Positions 1-5,863 of a stretch of 7,339 nucleotides of DNA are shown one piece after another (the first letter of the stretch is position 1; each line of letters starts with the position of its first letter). The position numbers were made by a program, and so were the translations under genes. Under the pieces are notes generated by a model, which saw nothing but the letters and a program-made list of their open reading frames with translations, did not search any database and was not told the origin of the DNA. The stretch spans positions 1 through 7,339 of the forward strand of contig JAEZIE010000272.1 of NCBI GenBank assembly GCA_023416175.1. Direction: 5' to 3'. The DNA comes from Bacillota bacterium (GTDB lineage: Bacteria; Bacillota; Clostridia; Christensenellales; CAG-138).

Positions 1-1
1 G

Positions 2-574
2 CGAATAGGTATTCCGCAAGGAAAGGATATTCGCCTGAACGATCTGGACATTGATGAAAGCTCTATTCGGGCGGTTATGATTAATGAAGTCGTTCCCGCA
101 GATCCAAAACAAGATTTTTATGGCGGCGAAGAGGCGAACTATTTGAAGACTACCATCCCGCTGTTTCAAAAAGCCGGGATACCCGTAACATCCATCGCTC
201 AGATCGTATCCATGGGCATTTACATTACAAACGCCGTAAAAGTGCCCAAGACAGACTATCAAATAGAAAAGGCCAACCTAGAGAAAAGTCTCCCATATTT
301 AGAAAAAGAGCTTGCTCTGTTTCCAAATGTAAAGGTTATCATGCTTATGGGCGATGTTGCAAAAAAGGCCTATAATATGATTTCAAAAAACAAAACAAAG
401 AAAAATGTTGTTCCTTCCATCTCCACGTACAAGATCAGAAACACCGAAATTTATAATGGCAGCATCAGAATCATGCCTTCCTATATCATGACGGGAGGAA
501 ATATTCTGATTGAAAAGTCCAAAGTTGAAATGGCCGCGCAGGACGTAGCGGCCATGGTCAATCTAATCAAATAG
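2..574 (+). CDS. Uracil-DNA glycosylase superfamily protein (5' end missing)
   Basis: The frame is already open at base 2, so the N-terminus lies outside the window; 190 residues are visible. Members of this superfamily remove uracil or other damaged bases from DNA. The visible part follows the order of UDG family 4/5-like proteins: an N-terminal loop where the catalytic motif usually sits, here M-I-N-E-V-V-P followed by DPKQDFYGG; a central strand IYITNAVKVPK, which matches the usual 'YITNxVKCRPP' segment; a strand VKVIMLMGDVAKKA, like the common 'VxLGxxAxxA' segment; and a C-terminal MPSYIMTGGN, aligned with the family's HPS motif but with Met in place of His. Activity on uracil is therefore an inference and another substrate or a non-catalytic role is possible. 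The gene is AT-richer than its neighbours (about 41% G+C) and Lys/Ile-rich. No clear terminator follows it. Confidence 0.7.
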   Translation, partial: RIGIPQGKDIRLNDLDIDESSIRAVMINEVVPADPKQDFYGGEEANYLKTTIPLFQKAGIPVTSIAQIVSMGIYITNAVKVPKTDYQIEKANLEKSLPYLEKELALFPNVKVIMLMGDVAKKAYNMISKNKTKKNVVPSISTYKIRNTEIYNGSIRIMPSYIMTGGNILIEKSKVEMAAQDVAAMVNLIK

Positions 575-655
575 CCGTCTTTATCTTTCTTCCAAAAATC
601 CGCCCCCTTTATAGAAGCCGCATATGGACAGGAAATATCACTGTAACGCATATTC

Positions 656-683
656 TTGAGCCACTACCGCAAAACTATAAATG
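656..683 (+). promoter_or_regulatory. Promoter-like element upstream of the HD gene
   Basis: TTGAG at 656-660 and ACTATAAATG at 674-683 are separated by 13 bases. TATAAA at 676-681 resembles a -10 box and would place a transcript start near 688, about 29 nt before the start codon at 717. The spacer from TTGAGC to TATAAA is only 14 bp, short for a standard housekeeping sigma promoter. The same arrangement recurs at 1603-1630 before the HAD gene, which is the main reason to take it seriously. Confidence 0.4.
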
Positions 684-716
684 GAGGATACTTCTTTAAA
701 AACGGAGGAAATATGA

Positions 717-860
717 ATGGGTAATAAAATGAAAAGTACTCGCAATAAAAAGAAGGAGGACGGCAAATTCCGGTCCAAGCATGTAAAGCATGACCCCCAG
801 GCAGAAAGCGCTAGGGCGGTATTTGGCGTACGGGACCCGAATGCAGACGATCAGCGATGA
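717..860 (+). CDS. Basic 47-residue reading frame, probable displaced N-terminus of the HD protein
   Basis: ATG at 717 has the best ribosome-binding site of this locus, GGAGG at 704-708, eight bases upstream. The frame encodes MGNKMKSTRNKKKEDGKF and continues, very Lys/Arg-rich at first, to a TGA at 858-860. It overlaps the HD-domain frame (790-1467), which lies one base ahead and has no convincing ribosome-binding site of its own. Removing one base from the C5 run at 794-798 would join KHVKHDP to RQKALGRYLAYG, giving a single protein with a basic N-terminal tail. I infer that this is the original 5' end of the HD gene, now shifted by a one-base insertion, a sequencing error, or less likely a recoding event. 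It could instead be a separate leader peptide coupled to the HD gene. Confidence 0.45.
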   Translation: MGNKMKSTRNKKKEDGKFRSKHVKHDPQAESARAVFGVRDPNADDQR

Positions 861-1467
861 CCCGTTAAAAGCGCTGTATTGGGAAACGGGCAGGCATCTC
901 CTGCACGATGGCGAGCCATCCAAATACCTGGAGGAAATTTCCGAGACCCCGGCTTTCAGGCAGCATCCTTTTGTCATGCTGCATCGGCTCAAAAGCACGG
1001 AGCAATCTCCCATACACCACCCGGAGGGTAACGTATGGAACCATACGTTGCTGGTGGTGGACGCGGCCGCACAAGTCCGGGAGCAAAGCCGCGACCCTGC
1101 CGTATTCATGTGGGCGGCGCTGCTGCACGATATCGGCAAGCCTGCCACCACCAAAGTACGAAAGGGGAAAATTACCTCCTATGATCACGATAAGCTGGGT
1201 GCGGACCTGGGGCGCGAATTCTTAGAGGTGTTCACAGAGGATCATGCCTTCATCCGTCGGGTATGCGCGCTGATCCGGTACCACATGCACATCCTGTTTG
1301 TGGTGAACAACCTGCCTTTTGCGGATATTCCCGGCATGCTGCGCGGCGCTGACATTGATGAGGTCGCGCTGCTTGGCTTCTGTGACCGGCTGGGAAGAAC
1401 CAACAGTGACCGGGAAAAAGAAGAAGCTACCATTGCCCGGTTCCTGGAAAAATGTAAAGCCAGATAA
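790..1467 (+). CDS. HD-domain hydrolase, CCA-adding-enzyme HD-like
   Basis: A 225-residue stand-alone HD domain protein, predicted to be a metal-dependent phosphohydrolase. The metal-binding set is visible: H85 in HPEGNVWNHTL, H113-D114 in LLHDIGKPATT, H133 in YDHDKLGA, H165 in RYHMH and D199 in FCDRLGRTNSD. The HPEGxVWxHT and HDIGKPxT segments match the HD domain of bacterial tRNA nucleotidyltransferases (CCA-adding enzymes), which has 2',3'-cyclic phosphodiesterase and phosphatase activity, but no nucleotidyltransferase domain is present here. The substrate is unknown; nucleotides or RNA ends are reasonable guesses. ATG 790 is the first possible start in this frame because TAA at 784-786 precedes it, yet it lacks a good ribosome-binding site; ATG 841 is an internal alternative. 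The true N-terminus probably lies in the overlapping frame from 717. A hairpin terminator follows at 1472-1506. Confidence 0.8.
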   Translation: MTPRQKALGRYLAYGTRMQTISDDPLKALYWETGRHLLHDGEPSKYLEEISETPAFRQHPFVMLHRLKSTEQSPIHHPEGNVWNHTLLVVDAAAQVREQSRDPAVFMWAALLHDIGKPATTKVRKGKITSYDHDKLGADLGREFLEVFTEDHAFIRRVCALIRYHMHILFVVNNLPFADIPGMLRGADIDEVALLGFCDRLGRTNSDREKEEATIARFLEKCKAR

Positions 1468-1471
1468 CTTT

Positions 1472-1506
1472 ATGCATCTGTTCTATTTGGGACAGATGCA
1501 TTTTAT
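1472..1506 (+). terminator. Intrinsic terminator after the HD gene
   Basis: Perfect 10-bp inverted repeat ATGCATCTGT (1472-1481) and ACAGATGCAT (1492-1501) with a 10-base loop, then TTTATT. The stem is AT-rich for a terminator, but its position immediately after the stop codon and the T-rich tail support the call. Confidence 0.6.
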
Positions 1507-1584
1507 TCCCCTTCACGCCCCCGTATTGCTTTTATCTGCCGTTCCTAAGACTTTCATGGTTCCTTTGTATCCCGCAATACTTCT

Positions 1585-1620
1585 CCCTCAAAAGGTTTTC
1601 CTTTGAGGGCGTTTTCTGTT
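1585..1620 (+). terminator. Second hairpin terminator in the HD-HAD gap
   Basis: CCCTCAAA (1585-1592) pairs with TTTGAGGG (1602-1609). A one-base bulge and two more G-C pairs (1594-1595 with 1600-1601) close a TTTT loop. The T-rich stretch GTTTTCTGTT follows on the + strand. It may back up the terminator at 1472, and its right arm overlaps the promoter-like TTGAG at 1603 for the next gene. Confidence 0.45.
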
Positions 1621-1630
1621 ACTATAAATG
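1603..1630 (+). promoter_or_regulatory. Promoter-like element upstream of the HAD gene
   Basis: TTGAG at 1603-1607, 13 bases, then ACTATAAATG at 1621-1630: the same two blocks at the same spacing as at 656-683. TATAAA at 1623-1628 would give a start near 1635 and a leader of about 37 nt before ATG 1672. The 14-bp spacer is shorter than the usual 16-18, so this is a candidate only. Confidence 0.4.
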
Positions 1631-1671
1631 ATGCGGATATATACCGTAATAGAGGACAATGGAGTGCTTGC

Positions 1672-2334
1672 ATGGGTTTTTCGGGTATCCTTTTTGATTT
1701 CAATGGGACCATGGTCATGGACAGCGAGGTAAACAGGAACGCGTGGGCGGCTTTGGCGCTTGAAGCTTGGAACCTCCGTTTGACGGAGGAAGCGCTTTCT
1801 CGCGTTATTATAGGTAACAATAACCTTACCATCATCACGGAATTTGCCGGAAAGGTATTACCGGAACAGGAGAGTACGGCACTTTCCGAGCGGAAGGAGC
1901 AGATTTACCGCAATCTCACCCGTCAAAACGAATTGAACCTAATGGAGGGGCTTGCGGAGCTTCTGGATGAATTGGCGCGCCAATGCCCGCTCAATATTGC
2001 AACCGCCTCCATTCGCTCCAACGTGGAGTTCTATTTCAGCCACTATGGGTTGGACCGTTGGTTCGATATCCGAAATGTGGCGTATGACGATGGCAAGAAC
2101 CTGCCCAAGCCGCATCCGGATATGTATTTGAAGGCCGCGGCGGCAATCCATGCTTCACCGGAAGATTGCCTTGTATTTGAAGATTCCGATACCGGCATGG
2201 AAGCCGCGATCCGCGCAGGCGTCAAGCATATCATAGCCATCCGAAAACCGGAGTTCTTTTTACAGAAGCCGCCGCAGGTCAAACAGGTCATTTCGGATTT
2301 CCGGGCGTTTGATCGTGGTATACTTGGCATCTGA
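1672..2334 (+). CDS. HAD-superfamily hydrolase with Asn in motif I
   Basis: A 220-residue haloacid dehalogenase-like protein with a helical cap inserted after motif I (subclass I, beta-phosphoglucomutase/phosphatase type). Visible motifs: motif I FDFNGT with nucleophile D9, but N11 where the general acid/base Asp normally sits; motif II IATAS (T111 or S113); motif III K146 in LPKPHPD; motif IV FEDSDTG (E170, D171, D173). The rest of the site is intact, so phosphoryl transfer remains possible, perhaps with altered rate or product; this DFNGT variant occurs, as I recall, in other Firmicutes HAD proteins. The substrate is not predictable. The start is ATG 1672, with GGAG at 1661-1664 seven bases upstream. 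A longer frame from 1603 would run through the terminator and promoter region and adds residues foreign to the family. Confidence 0.85.
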   Translation: MGFSGILFDFNGTMVMDSEVNRNAWAALALEAWNLRLTEEALSRVIIGNNNLTIITEFAGKVLPEQESTALSERKEQIYRNLTRQNELNLMEGLAELLDELARQCPLNIATASIRSNVEFYFSHYGLDRWFDIRNVAYDDGKNLPKPHPDMYLKAAAAIHASPEDCLVFEDSDTGMEAAIRAGVKHIIAIRKPEFFLQKPPQVKQVISDFRAFDRGILGI

Positions 2335-2374
2335 CAACCACGAAACAAGGTGTTACCCGCCGGGAGTTTGTTCT

Positions 2375-2393
2375 ATCCCGAGTCGACCGGGAT
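2375..2393. repeat. Small perfect inverted repeat before the glycosylase start
   Basis: ATCCCG (2375-2380) and CGGGAT (2388-2393) flank a 7-base loop that itself contains GTCGAC. It lies in the 97-nt gap between the HAD stop and ATG 2432, just before the alternative start at 2399. No T-run follows, so it is not an intrinsic terminator. It may be an operator or a translation-affecting hairpin, or chance. Confidence 0.3.
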
Positions 2394-2431
2394 GGATTAT
2401 GACGAAATATTGCAACGAAAGCGGTAACAAC

Positions 2432-3616
2432 ATGGAAACGATGAGGCTCACAAAAAAACAGGCATGCCGGTTCCTGCTTCGAAAACACGGACTATTGGGC
2501 GGGTATCAATTTGCTGGCAAGCAGGGCGTGCTGGATTTTGTCCGCCAGGTGGGGTGTATCCAATTCGATCCCGTGGACGTCTGCGGGAAGAATTCCGAAT
2601 TGGTGTTGCAATCCCGCGTAAAGTATTTTACCAAACAGATGCTTTACGAGCTTCTGTATGAAGACCGTAAGCTTATCGACTATTTTGACAAAAACCTTGC
2701 TATTTTTCCCATTGAGGACTGGCCGTATTTTGAGCGCTACCGGGAACAGCACCGGCAATGGGAACGCAGCCATTCTGAGATTATAGCGGTACGGGATACT
2801 GTAAAGCAAATCATTGCCTTGCGCGGCCCGGTCTGCTCCGCCGACCTTGATCTGCCGGATAAGGTCAGTTGGTACTGGAGCGATACAAAACTCTCCCGTG
2901 CCACGCTGGAGCACTTGTATTTTACCGGCGAACTGGGCATTCATCACAAAAGCGGAACCATCAAATATTACGATCTCATCGAAAACTGCATCCCGCAGAA
3001 AATTCTCAGAAGCCCCGATCCATATCGTGATGATCATGCTCACCGGAAATGGCGTGTTCTGCGCAGAATTGGGGCAGTGGGCCTTTTATGGAACCGTGCA
3101 TCCGACGCATGGCTGAATATCGAGGGCTTAAATTCGGCCGAACGGACAGCCATCTTTTCCGAGCTTTTGAACGAGGGAAAAATTGTGGAGCTTGCGGCGG
3201 AAGGCATCCGGGATGCTCTTTACATCCTCTCCGAGGACCTCGGCCTTGTACAGCAATGCCTGGGAGACGAAAAGTGGAAAAAACGGTGCGAATTCATTGC
3301 CCCGCTTGATAATTTCATGTGGGACCGAAAGCTAATCGAGGCGCTTTTTGGCTTTGATTACAAGTGGGAAATTTACACGCCGGCAAACAAGCGCAAGTTT
3401 GGGCACTATGTCCTGCCGATCCTCTACGGCGAGGATTTTATCGGGAGGATCGAAGCGGCGGTTGACCGGAAAGCCGGAACGCTAGTTGTCAAAAACATCT
3501 GGTACGAGCCGCATATCAAACTATCAAGTGGGATAAGCCGCGCCTTCGACGGCGCAGTGAGCCGCTTTTCTGAATTCAACCTTTGTAAATCGCAATGCAG
3601 CAATGAGGTTTCGTGA
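2432..3616 (+). CDS. Winged-helix DNA glycosylase of the AlkZ/YcaQ (HTH_42) family
   Basis: The protein is 394 residues from this start, matching the usual 360-410 of the family. AlkZ-like (AZL) proteins are built from tandem winged-helix domains and excise alkylated bases or unhook interstrand crosslinks. The N-terminus LTKKQACRFLLRKHGLLG leads to GCIQFDPVDV, where Q44-F-D46 fits the Q-x-D catalytic motif of the YcaQ branch (AlkZ itself has Q-x-Q). Later family-like segments are KLIDYFDKNLAIFPIEDWPYF (split by the family around residues 80-100), FIAPLDNFMWDRKLIEALFGFDY near residue 300, and a C-terminal YVLPILYGEDFIGRIEAAVDR. ATG 2432 was chosen because family members begin just before the LTKKQ-like helix; ATG 2399 and ATG 2441 are alternatives and none has a strong ribosome-binding site. 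It is probably transcribed with or after the HAD gene. A strong terminator follows. Confidence 0.82.
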   Translation: METMRLTKKQACRFLLRKHGLLGGYQFAGKQGVLDFVRQVGCIQFDPVDVCGKNSELVLQSRVKYFTKQMLYELLYEDRKLIDYFDKNLAIFPIEDWPYFERYREQHRQWERSHSEIIAVRDTVKQIIALRGPVCSADLDLPDKVSWYWSDTKLSRATLEHLYFTGELGIHHKSGTIKYYDLIENCIPQKILRSPDPYRDDHAHRKWRVLRRIGAVGLLWNRASDAWLNIEGLNSAERTAIFSELLNEGKIVELAAEGIRDALYILSEDLGLVQQCLGDEKWKKRCEFIAPLDNFMWDRKLIEALFGFDYKWEIYTPANKRKFGHYVLPILYGEDFIGRIEAAVDRKAGTLVVKNIWYEPHIKLSSGISRAFDGAVSRFSEFNLCKSQCSNEVS

Positions 3617-3633
3617 ACCTATAGATCACATAA

Positions 3634-3665
3634 AAAGGCGGCTTTGCGGCCGCCTTTGTTTTTCT
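3634..3665. terminator. Bidirectional intrinsic terminator between convergent genes
   Basis: AAAGGCGGC (3634-3642) pairs perfectly with GCCGCCTTT (3649-3657) around a 6-base loop. On the + strand GTTTTTCT follows; on the minus strand TTTTTATG follows the stem. It sits between the glycosylase stop (3616) and the lipoprotein stop (3666), so it can end both transcripts. Confidence 0.9.
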
Positions 3666-4760
3666 CTATGCGCTTTGCAGCGTGCTTGCAAGGGGCTCCA
3701 CATTCGCTGTGACCGACCAGTTGGTTCCATCGTACCGCCAGACGGTATTGAGCCTGGCCAGCACGTCCAGCTTGTGCAGGCCCCGGATGTCTTGCGTACC
3801 GTAGAGCGTAAGCGCGCCGTTTTCCACACCGTATGTCAGGCCGGAAAAGCCGATGTGTTCATCAAATACACGCGCATCCGCCGTGAGGTTGCCGTTATTG
3901 TCAATCCAGCCCGAAGCGCGGTAGGTTGCAAGGTCCGTAGGAAGTAAGACAAAGCGCTGCCCCGTTTCCAGTGTCAGAGTGGCCTTGGGTCCGTTCTCCA
4001 TCGTCAGCGCATAGCTCATACCGTTGTCCCTGTACTTTTGGAAGATATCCTTCCAGCCGGTTTTTGCATATTGCAACACGGAATACCCCACATGATCCAC
4101 CGTGCCGCCATAATGCCCGCCCGCCACCGCATATACGGTCGTTTTCGTGCCGTTTTTGATGGGGAACACAGTGAGCCTGATGGTATCGCCTAAAAGCCCG
4201 ATATCAAAGGGCAGCGAAATATCCTGATGTTTTTTTGTAGCGCTGTTGACGGCGGAGACCGTGAGGTTGAACGCGTATCCATCTGTTACCGGTTCGTCAC
4301 GATACAGAACGACGGCATCCTTCACCCCATCGCCGTCCAGATCCGTATACTGTATGTCCACCAGCCGGGACTTGTTGATTTTCAGTATGGAAAGAACGCC
4401 TTTTTCATCGAGCTGGACAGGCCGCGGCGTTGCTGTGGGGGAAGGCTTGTGCGTCGGCGTTGCTTTCGGTGTTGCTTTGGGCGTTGCTGTAGGCTTTGAC
4501 GATGGGGACGGCGTAACGGTAGGCGCCCATACCGCCGTTGTAGATGGCAGAGGCGAAGCGGTAACGGCAGGGCTAACAGAAGGCGTTACGGGCAATATTG
4601 GGCTGACTGCCGGCGTTTGCAGCATACCCGAGGGAATAGGGGTAACACCCCCTGGAAAAGGGGTTGGCGCGCACGCAACAAACAGGACGCCTCCCAAGCA
4701 AATGGCAGCCAGATACATGGCCACAACGCACTTCAACTTTTTCTCCGGTAATTTCCGCAT
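3666..4760 (-). CDS. Lipoprotein with Thr/Pro-rich stalk and Ca-binding-like motif
   Basis: A 364-residue predicted surface lipoprotein. Residues 1-30 form a basic start (RKLPEKKLK), a hydrophobic core and a lipobox ending L-F-V-A-C30, after which the Cys would be lipidated; Phe at -3 is atypical. Residues 31-115 are a low-complexity Thr/Pro/Ser/Ala stalk, with TATPKATPKATP the most regular part, likely spanning the cell wall. From about residue 116 a folded domain contains VDIQYTDLDGDGVKDAVVLY, whose DxDxDGxxD (residues 140-148) resembles the Ca-binding loop of FG-GAP/VCBS or dockerin-like repeats, and GGHYGGTVDHVGYSV further on. I do not recognise a specific family or ligand. ATG 4760 has GGAG eight bases upstream on the minus strand. 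It is divergent from the VOC gene and ends at the shared terminator. Confidence 0.85.
   Translation of the reverse strand: MRKLPEKKLKCVVAMYLAAICLGGVLFVACAPTPFPGGVTPIPSGMLQTPAVSPILPVTPSVSPAVTASPLPSTTAVWAPTVTPSPSSKPTATPKATPKATPTHKPSPTATPRPVQLDEKGVLSILKINKSRLVDIQYTDLDGDGVKDAVVLYRDEPVTDGYAFNLTVSAVNSATKKHQDISLPFDIGLLGDTIRLTVFPIKNGTKTTVYAVAGGHYGGTVDHVGYSVLQYAKTGWKDIFQKYRDNGMSYALTMENGPKATLTLETGQRFVLLPTDLATYRASGWIDNNGNLTADARVFDEHIGFSGLTYGVENGALTLYGTQDIRGLHKLDVLARLNTVWRYDGTNWSVTANVEPLASTLQSA
4426..4491 (-). repeat. 12-bp imperfect tandem repeats encoding the K-A-T-P stalk
   Basis: On the + strand GGCGTTGCTTTC (4456-4467), GGTGTTGCTTTG (4468-4479) and GGCGTTGCTGTA (4480-4491) are tandem 12-bp units, with a further related copy GGCGTTGCTGTG at 4426-4437. 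Each unit is four codons of the lipoprotein stalk on the minus strand, so gain or loss of units keeps the frame and would change stalk length. Confidence 0.7.
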
Positions 4761-4901
4761 AGAAGTTCTCCATATTCCTTGTATTCTACCCTTATTATGC
4801 CGTATAAGCAGCGCGGTTATTTGCCGTTCTCATGGCAGATTCATCGCGAATGCTCTCATATTAAAAGTTATTTGTCTTGCGTGCAATTTCCTTTTCATGC
4901 C

Positions 4902-4928
4902 ATTATAATGCTGTTAAGGTATTATAAT
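4902..4928. promoter_or_regulatory. Promoter of the VOC gene, with paired palindromic ATTATAAT boxes
   Basis: ATTATAAT occurs at 4902-4909 and again at 4921-4928, 19 bases apart. The box is its own reverse complement, so each copy contains TATAAT on both strands. The first copy is best placed as the -10 of the + strand gene (start near 4916, leader about 30 nt); the candidate -35 17 bp upstream, GTGCAA at 4881-4886, matches the consensus poorly. The second copy is too close to the ribosome-binding site at 4933-4939 to serve the same gene. Either may act for the divergent lipoprotein gene or as an operator half. Confidence 0.45.
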
Positions 4929-4946
4929 CTAAGTAGGAGCGAATAT

Positions 4947-5369
4947 ATGGTACAATCCATCGTGCATATCGCCCTGGTGGTGCGGGATTACGACGAAGCA
5001 ATTGAGTTCTATACAAAAAAGCTGCATTTTACATTGGTTGAGGATACCTATCAGCCGGAACAGGATAAGCGGTGGGTCGTCGTTTCCCCGCCAGGTTCCG
5101 TCGGGACCACGATTTTGCTTGCAAGAGCCTCCAAGCCCGAGCAGGTGCCCTTTATCGGCAATCAGGCAGGCGGACGGGTCTTTCTGTTTTTGAATTCCGA
5201 TGACTTTTGGCGCGATTACGAGGATATGGTTGCAAAAGGAATCCACTTTGTGCGCCCGCCGAAAGAGCAGGATTACGGAATGGTCGCCGTATTTGAAGAT
5301 TTATACGGGAACCTGTGGGATCTGCTTGAGCTCAAAGCGGATCATCCGTTGATGAAGCGCATGAAGTAG
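4947..5369 (+). CDS. VOC/glyoxalase-fold protein
   Basis: A 140-residue protein of the vicinal oxygen chelate superfamily (glyoxalase, bleomycin-resistance protein, dioxygenase). Two beta-alpha-beta-beta-beta units are apparent: the first begins VHIALVVRDYDEAIEFYTKKL with H7 at the usual first metal-ligand position; the second begins GRVFLFLNSDDFWRDYEDMVAKG and ends FEDLYGNLWDLLEL, where E128 fits the last metal ligand and DLYGN matches the family's 'DPDGN' turn. It may bind or modify a small molecule or metabolite; the substrate cannot be inferred. ATG 4947 has TAGGAG seven to eight bases upstream; a longer in-frame extension from 4779 runs through the promoter and is not credible. The GNAT gene follows after 26 nt, suggesting one transcript. 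Confidence 0.88.
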   Translation: MVQSIVHIALVVRDYDEAIEFYTKKLHFTLVEDTYQPEQDKRWVVVSPPGSVGTTILLARASKPEQVPFIGNQAGGRVFLFLNSDDFWRDYEDMVAKGIHFVRPPKEQDYGMVAVFEDLYGNLWDLLELKADHPLMKRMK

Positions 5370-5395
5370 GCCTTACCGTCTTCTGAGGAGCCAAT

Positions 5396-5863
5396 ATGAT
5401 AACATACCGAAAAGCGGAACAAAAGGATATCGACGCCCTCACCGAACTCCGGGTGGCATTTTTGCGGGAGGTCAACGGCGCGAAACTGGACCCGATGGAA
5501 AAGCGCCTGCTGCAGGAAAACCGGCGCTACTTTGAGCGGGCAATGGCAGACGATACCTTTGTTGTATGGATGGCGCTATACGGCGGGGATATCGCCGCGA
5601 CAGGCGGGCTCACGTTGTATGACGTACCGCCTTCCTGCAGCTGTATCAACGGCAAAATCGGCTATGTCAGCAATGTCCATACGCTGCCCCAATACCGCAG
5701 GCAGGGAATTGCTTCCAAACTCATGGAAAAGATCATGGAGGAAGCGAAGACGCGCGGCTGCACAAAGGTCGTTTTGAACGCCACGGATATGGGCAGGGCG
5801 GTCTATGAGAAGATTGGATTTGTGGACGCCGAAAACGAGATGGTATTTTACGGTGAACACTGA
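5396..5863 (+). CDS. GNAT-family N-acetyltransferase
   Basis: A 155-residue acetyltransferase of the GNAT superfamily, predicted to move an acetyl group from acetyl-CoA to an amine. Motif A is clear: VSNVHTLPQYRRQGIASKL, where R101-R-Q-G104-I-A106 fits the R/Q-x-x-G-x-G/A pyrophosphate loop, followed by a helix LMEKIMEEAKTRGC. Motif B follows as VVLNATDMGRAVYEKIGF, with Y137 at the usual catalytic-Tyr region. The N-terminus ITYRKAEQKDIDALTELR is typical of the fold. Length is normal for a single-domain member. GAGGAG at 5385-5390 lies five bases before ATG 5396. The gene is 26 nt behind the VOC gene, so both are likely co-expressed. The acceptor substrate is unknown. Confidence 0.92.
   Translation: MITYRKAEQKDIDALTELRVAFLREVNGAKLDPMEKRLLQENRRYFERAMADDTFVVWMALYGGDIAATGGLTLYDVPPSCSCINGKIGYVSNVHTLPQYRRQGIASKLMEKIMEEAKTRGCTKVVLNATDMGRAVYEKIGFVDAENEMVFYGEH

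Noticed and set aside
681..716. Eleven-codon frame ending in TGA directly before ATG 717
   Set aside because: It begins inside the promoter-like element without a ribosome-binding site and would lie at or before the predicted transcript start.
858..861. TGAC context as a programmed +1 frameshift site like that of release factor 2
   Set aside because: The preceding codon is CGA, and its tRNA could not re-pair one base ahead; no internal Shine-Dalgarno-like stimulator is placed as in the known case.
696..1154. Minus-strand frame of 152 codons across the HD gene
   Set aside because: Cys/Ser-rich, no recognisable domain, and it lies opposite an HD gene with all metal-binding residues.
1603..1671. 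N-terminal extension of the HAD protein
   Set aside because: It would start inside a terminator hairpin and cross the promoter-like element; ATG 1672 has its own ribosome-binding site and begins where the family begins.
2309..2431. N-terminal extension of the glycosylase overlapping the HAD gene
   Set aside because: The added residues have no family resemblance and no ribosome-binding site; family members begin close to ATG 2432.
3603..3947. + strand frame over the terminator and the lipoprotein 3' end
   Set aside because: It crosses a strong intrinsic terminator and is antisense to the folded part of the lipoprotein.
4426..4491. Short regular repeats as a CRISPR array
   Set aside because: Units are 12 bp, directly tandem and in frame with a coding sequence; there are no spacers.
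4246..4908. Long + strand frame rich in Gly/Val with repeated GVAVG-like units
   Set aside because: It is the antisense reading of the lipoprotein stalk; the repeats come from the Thr/Pro codons on the minus strand, and the minus frame has a signal peptide, ribosome-binding site and terminator.
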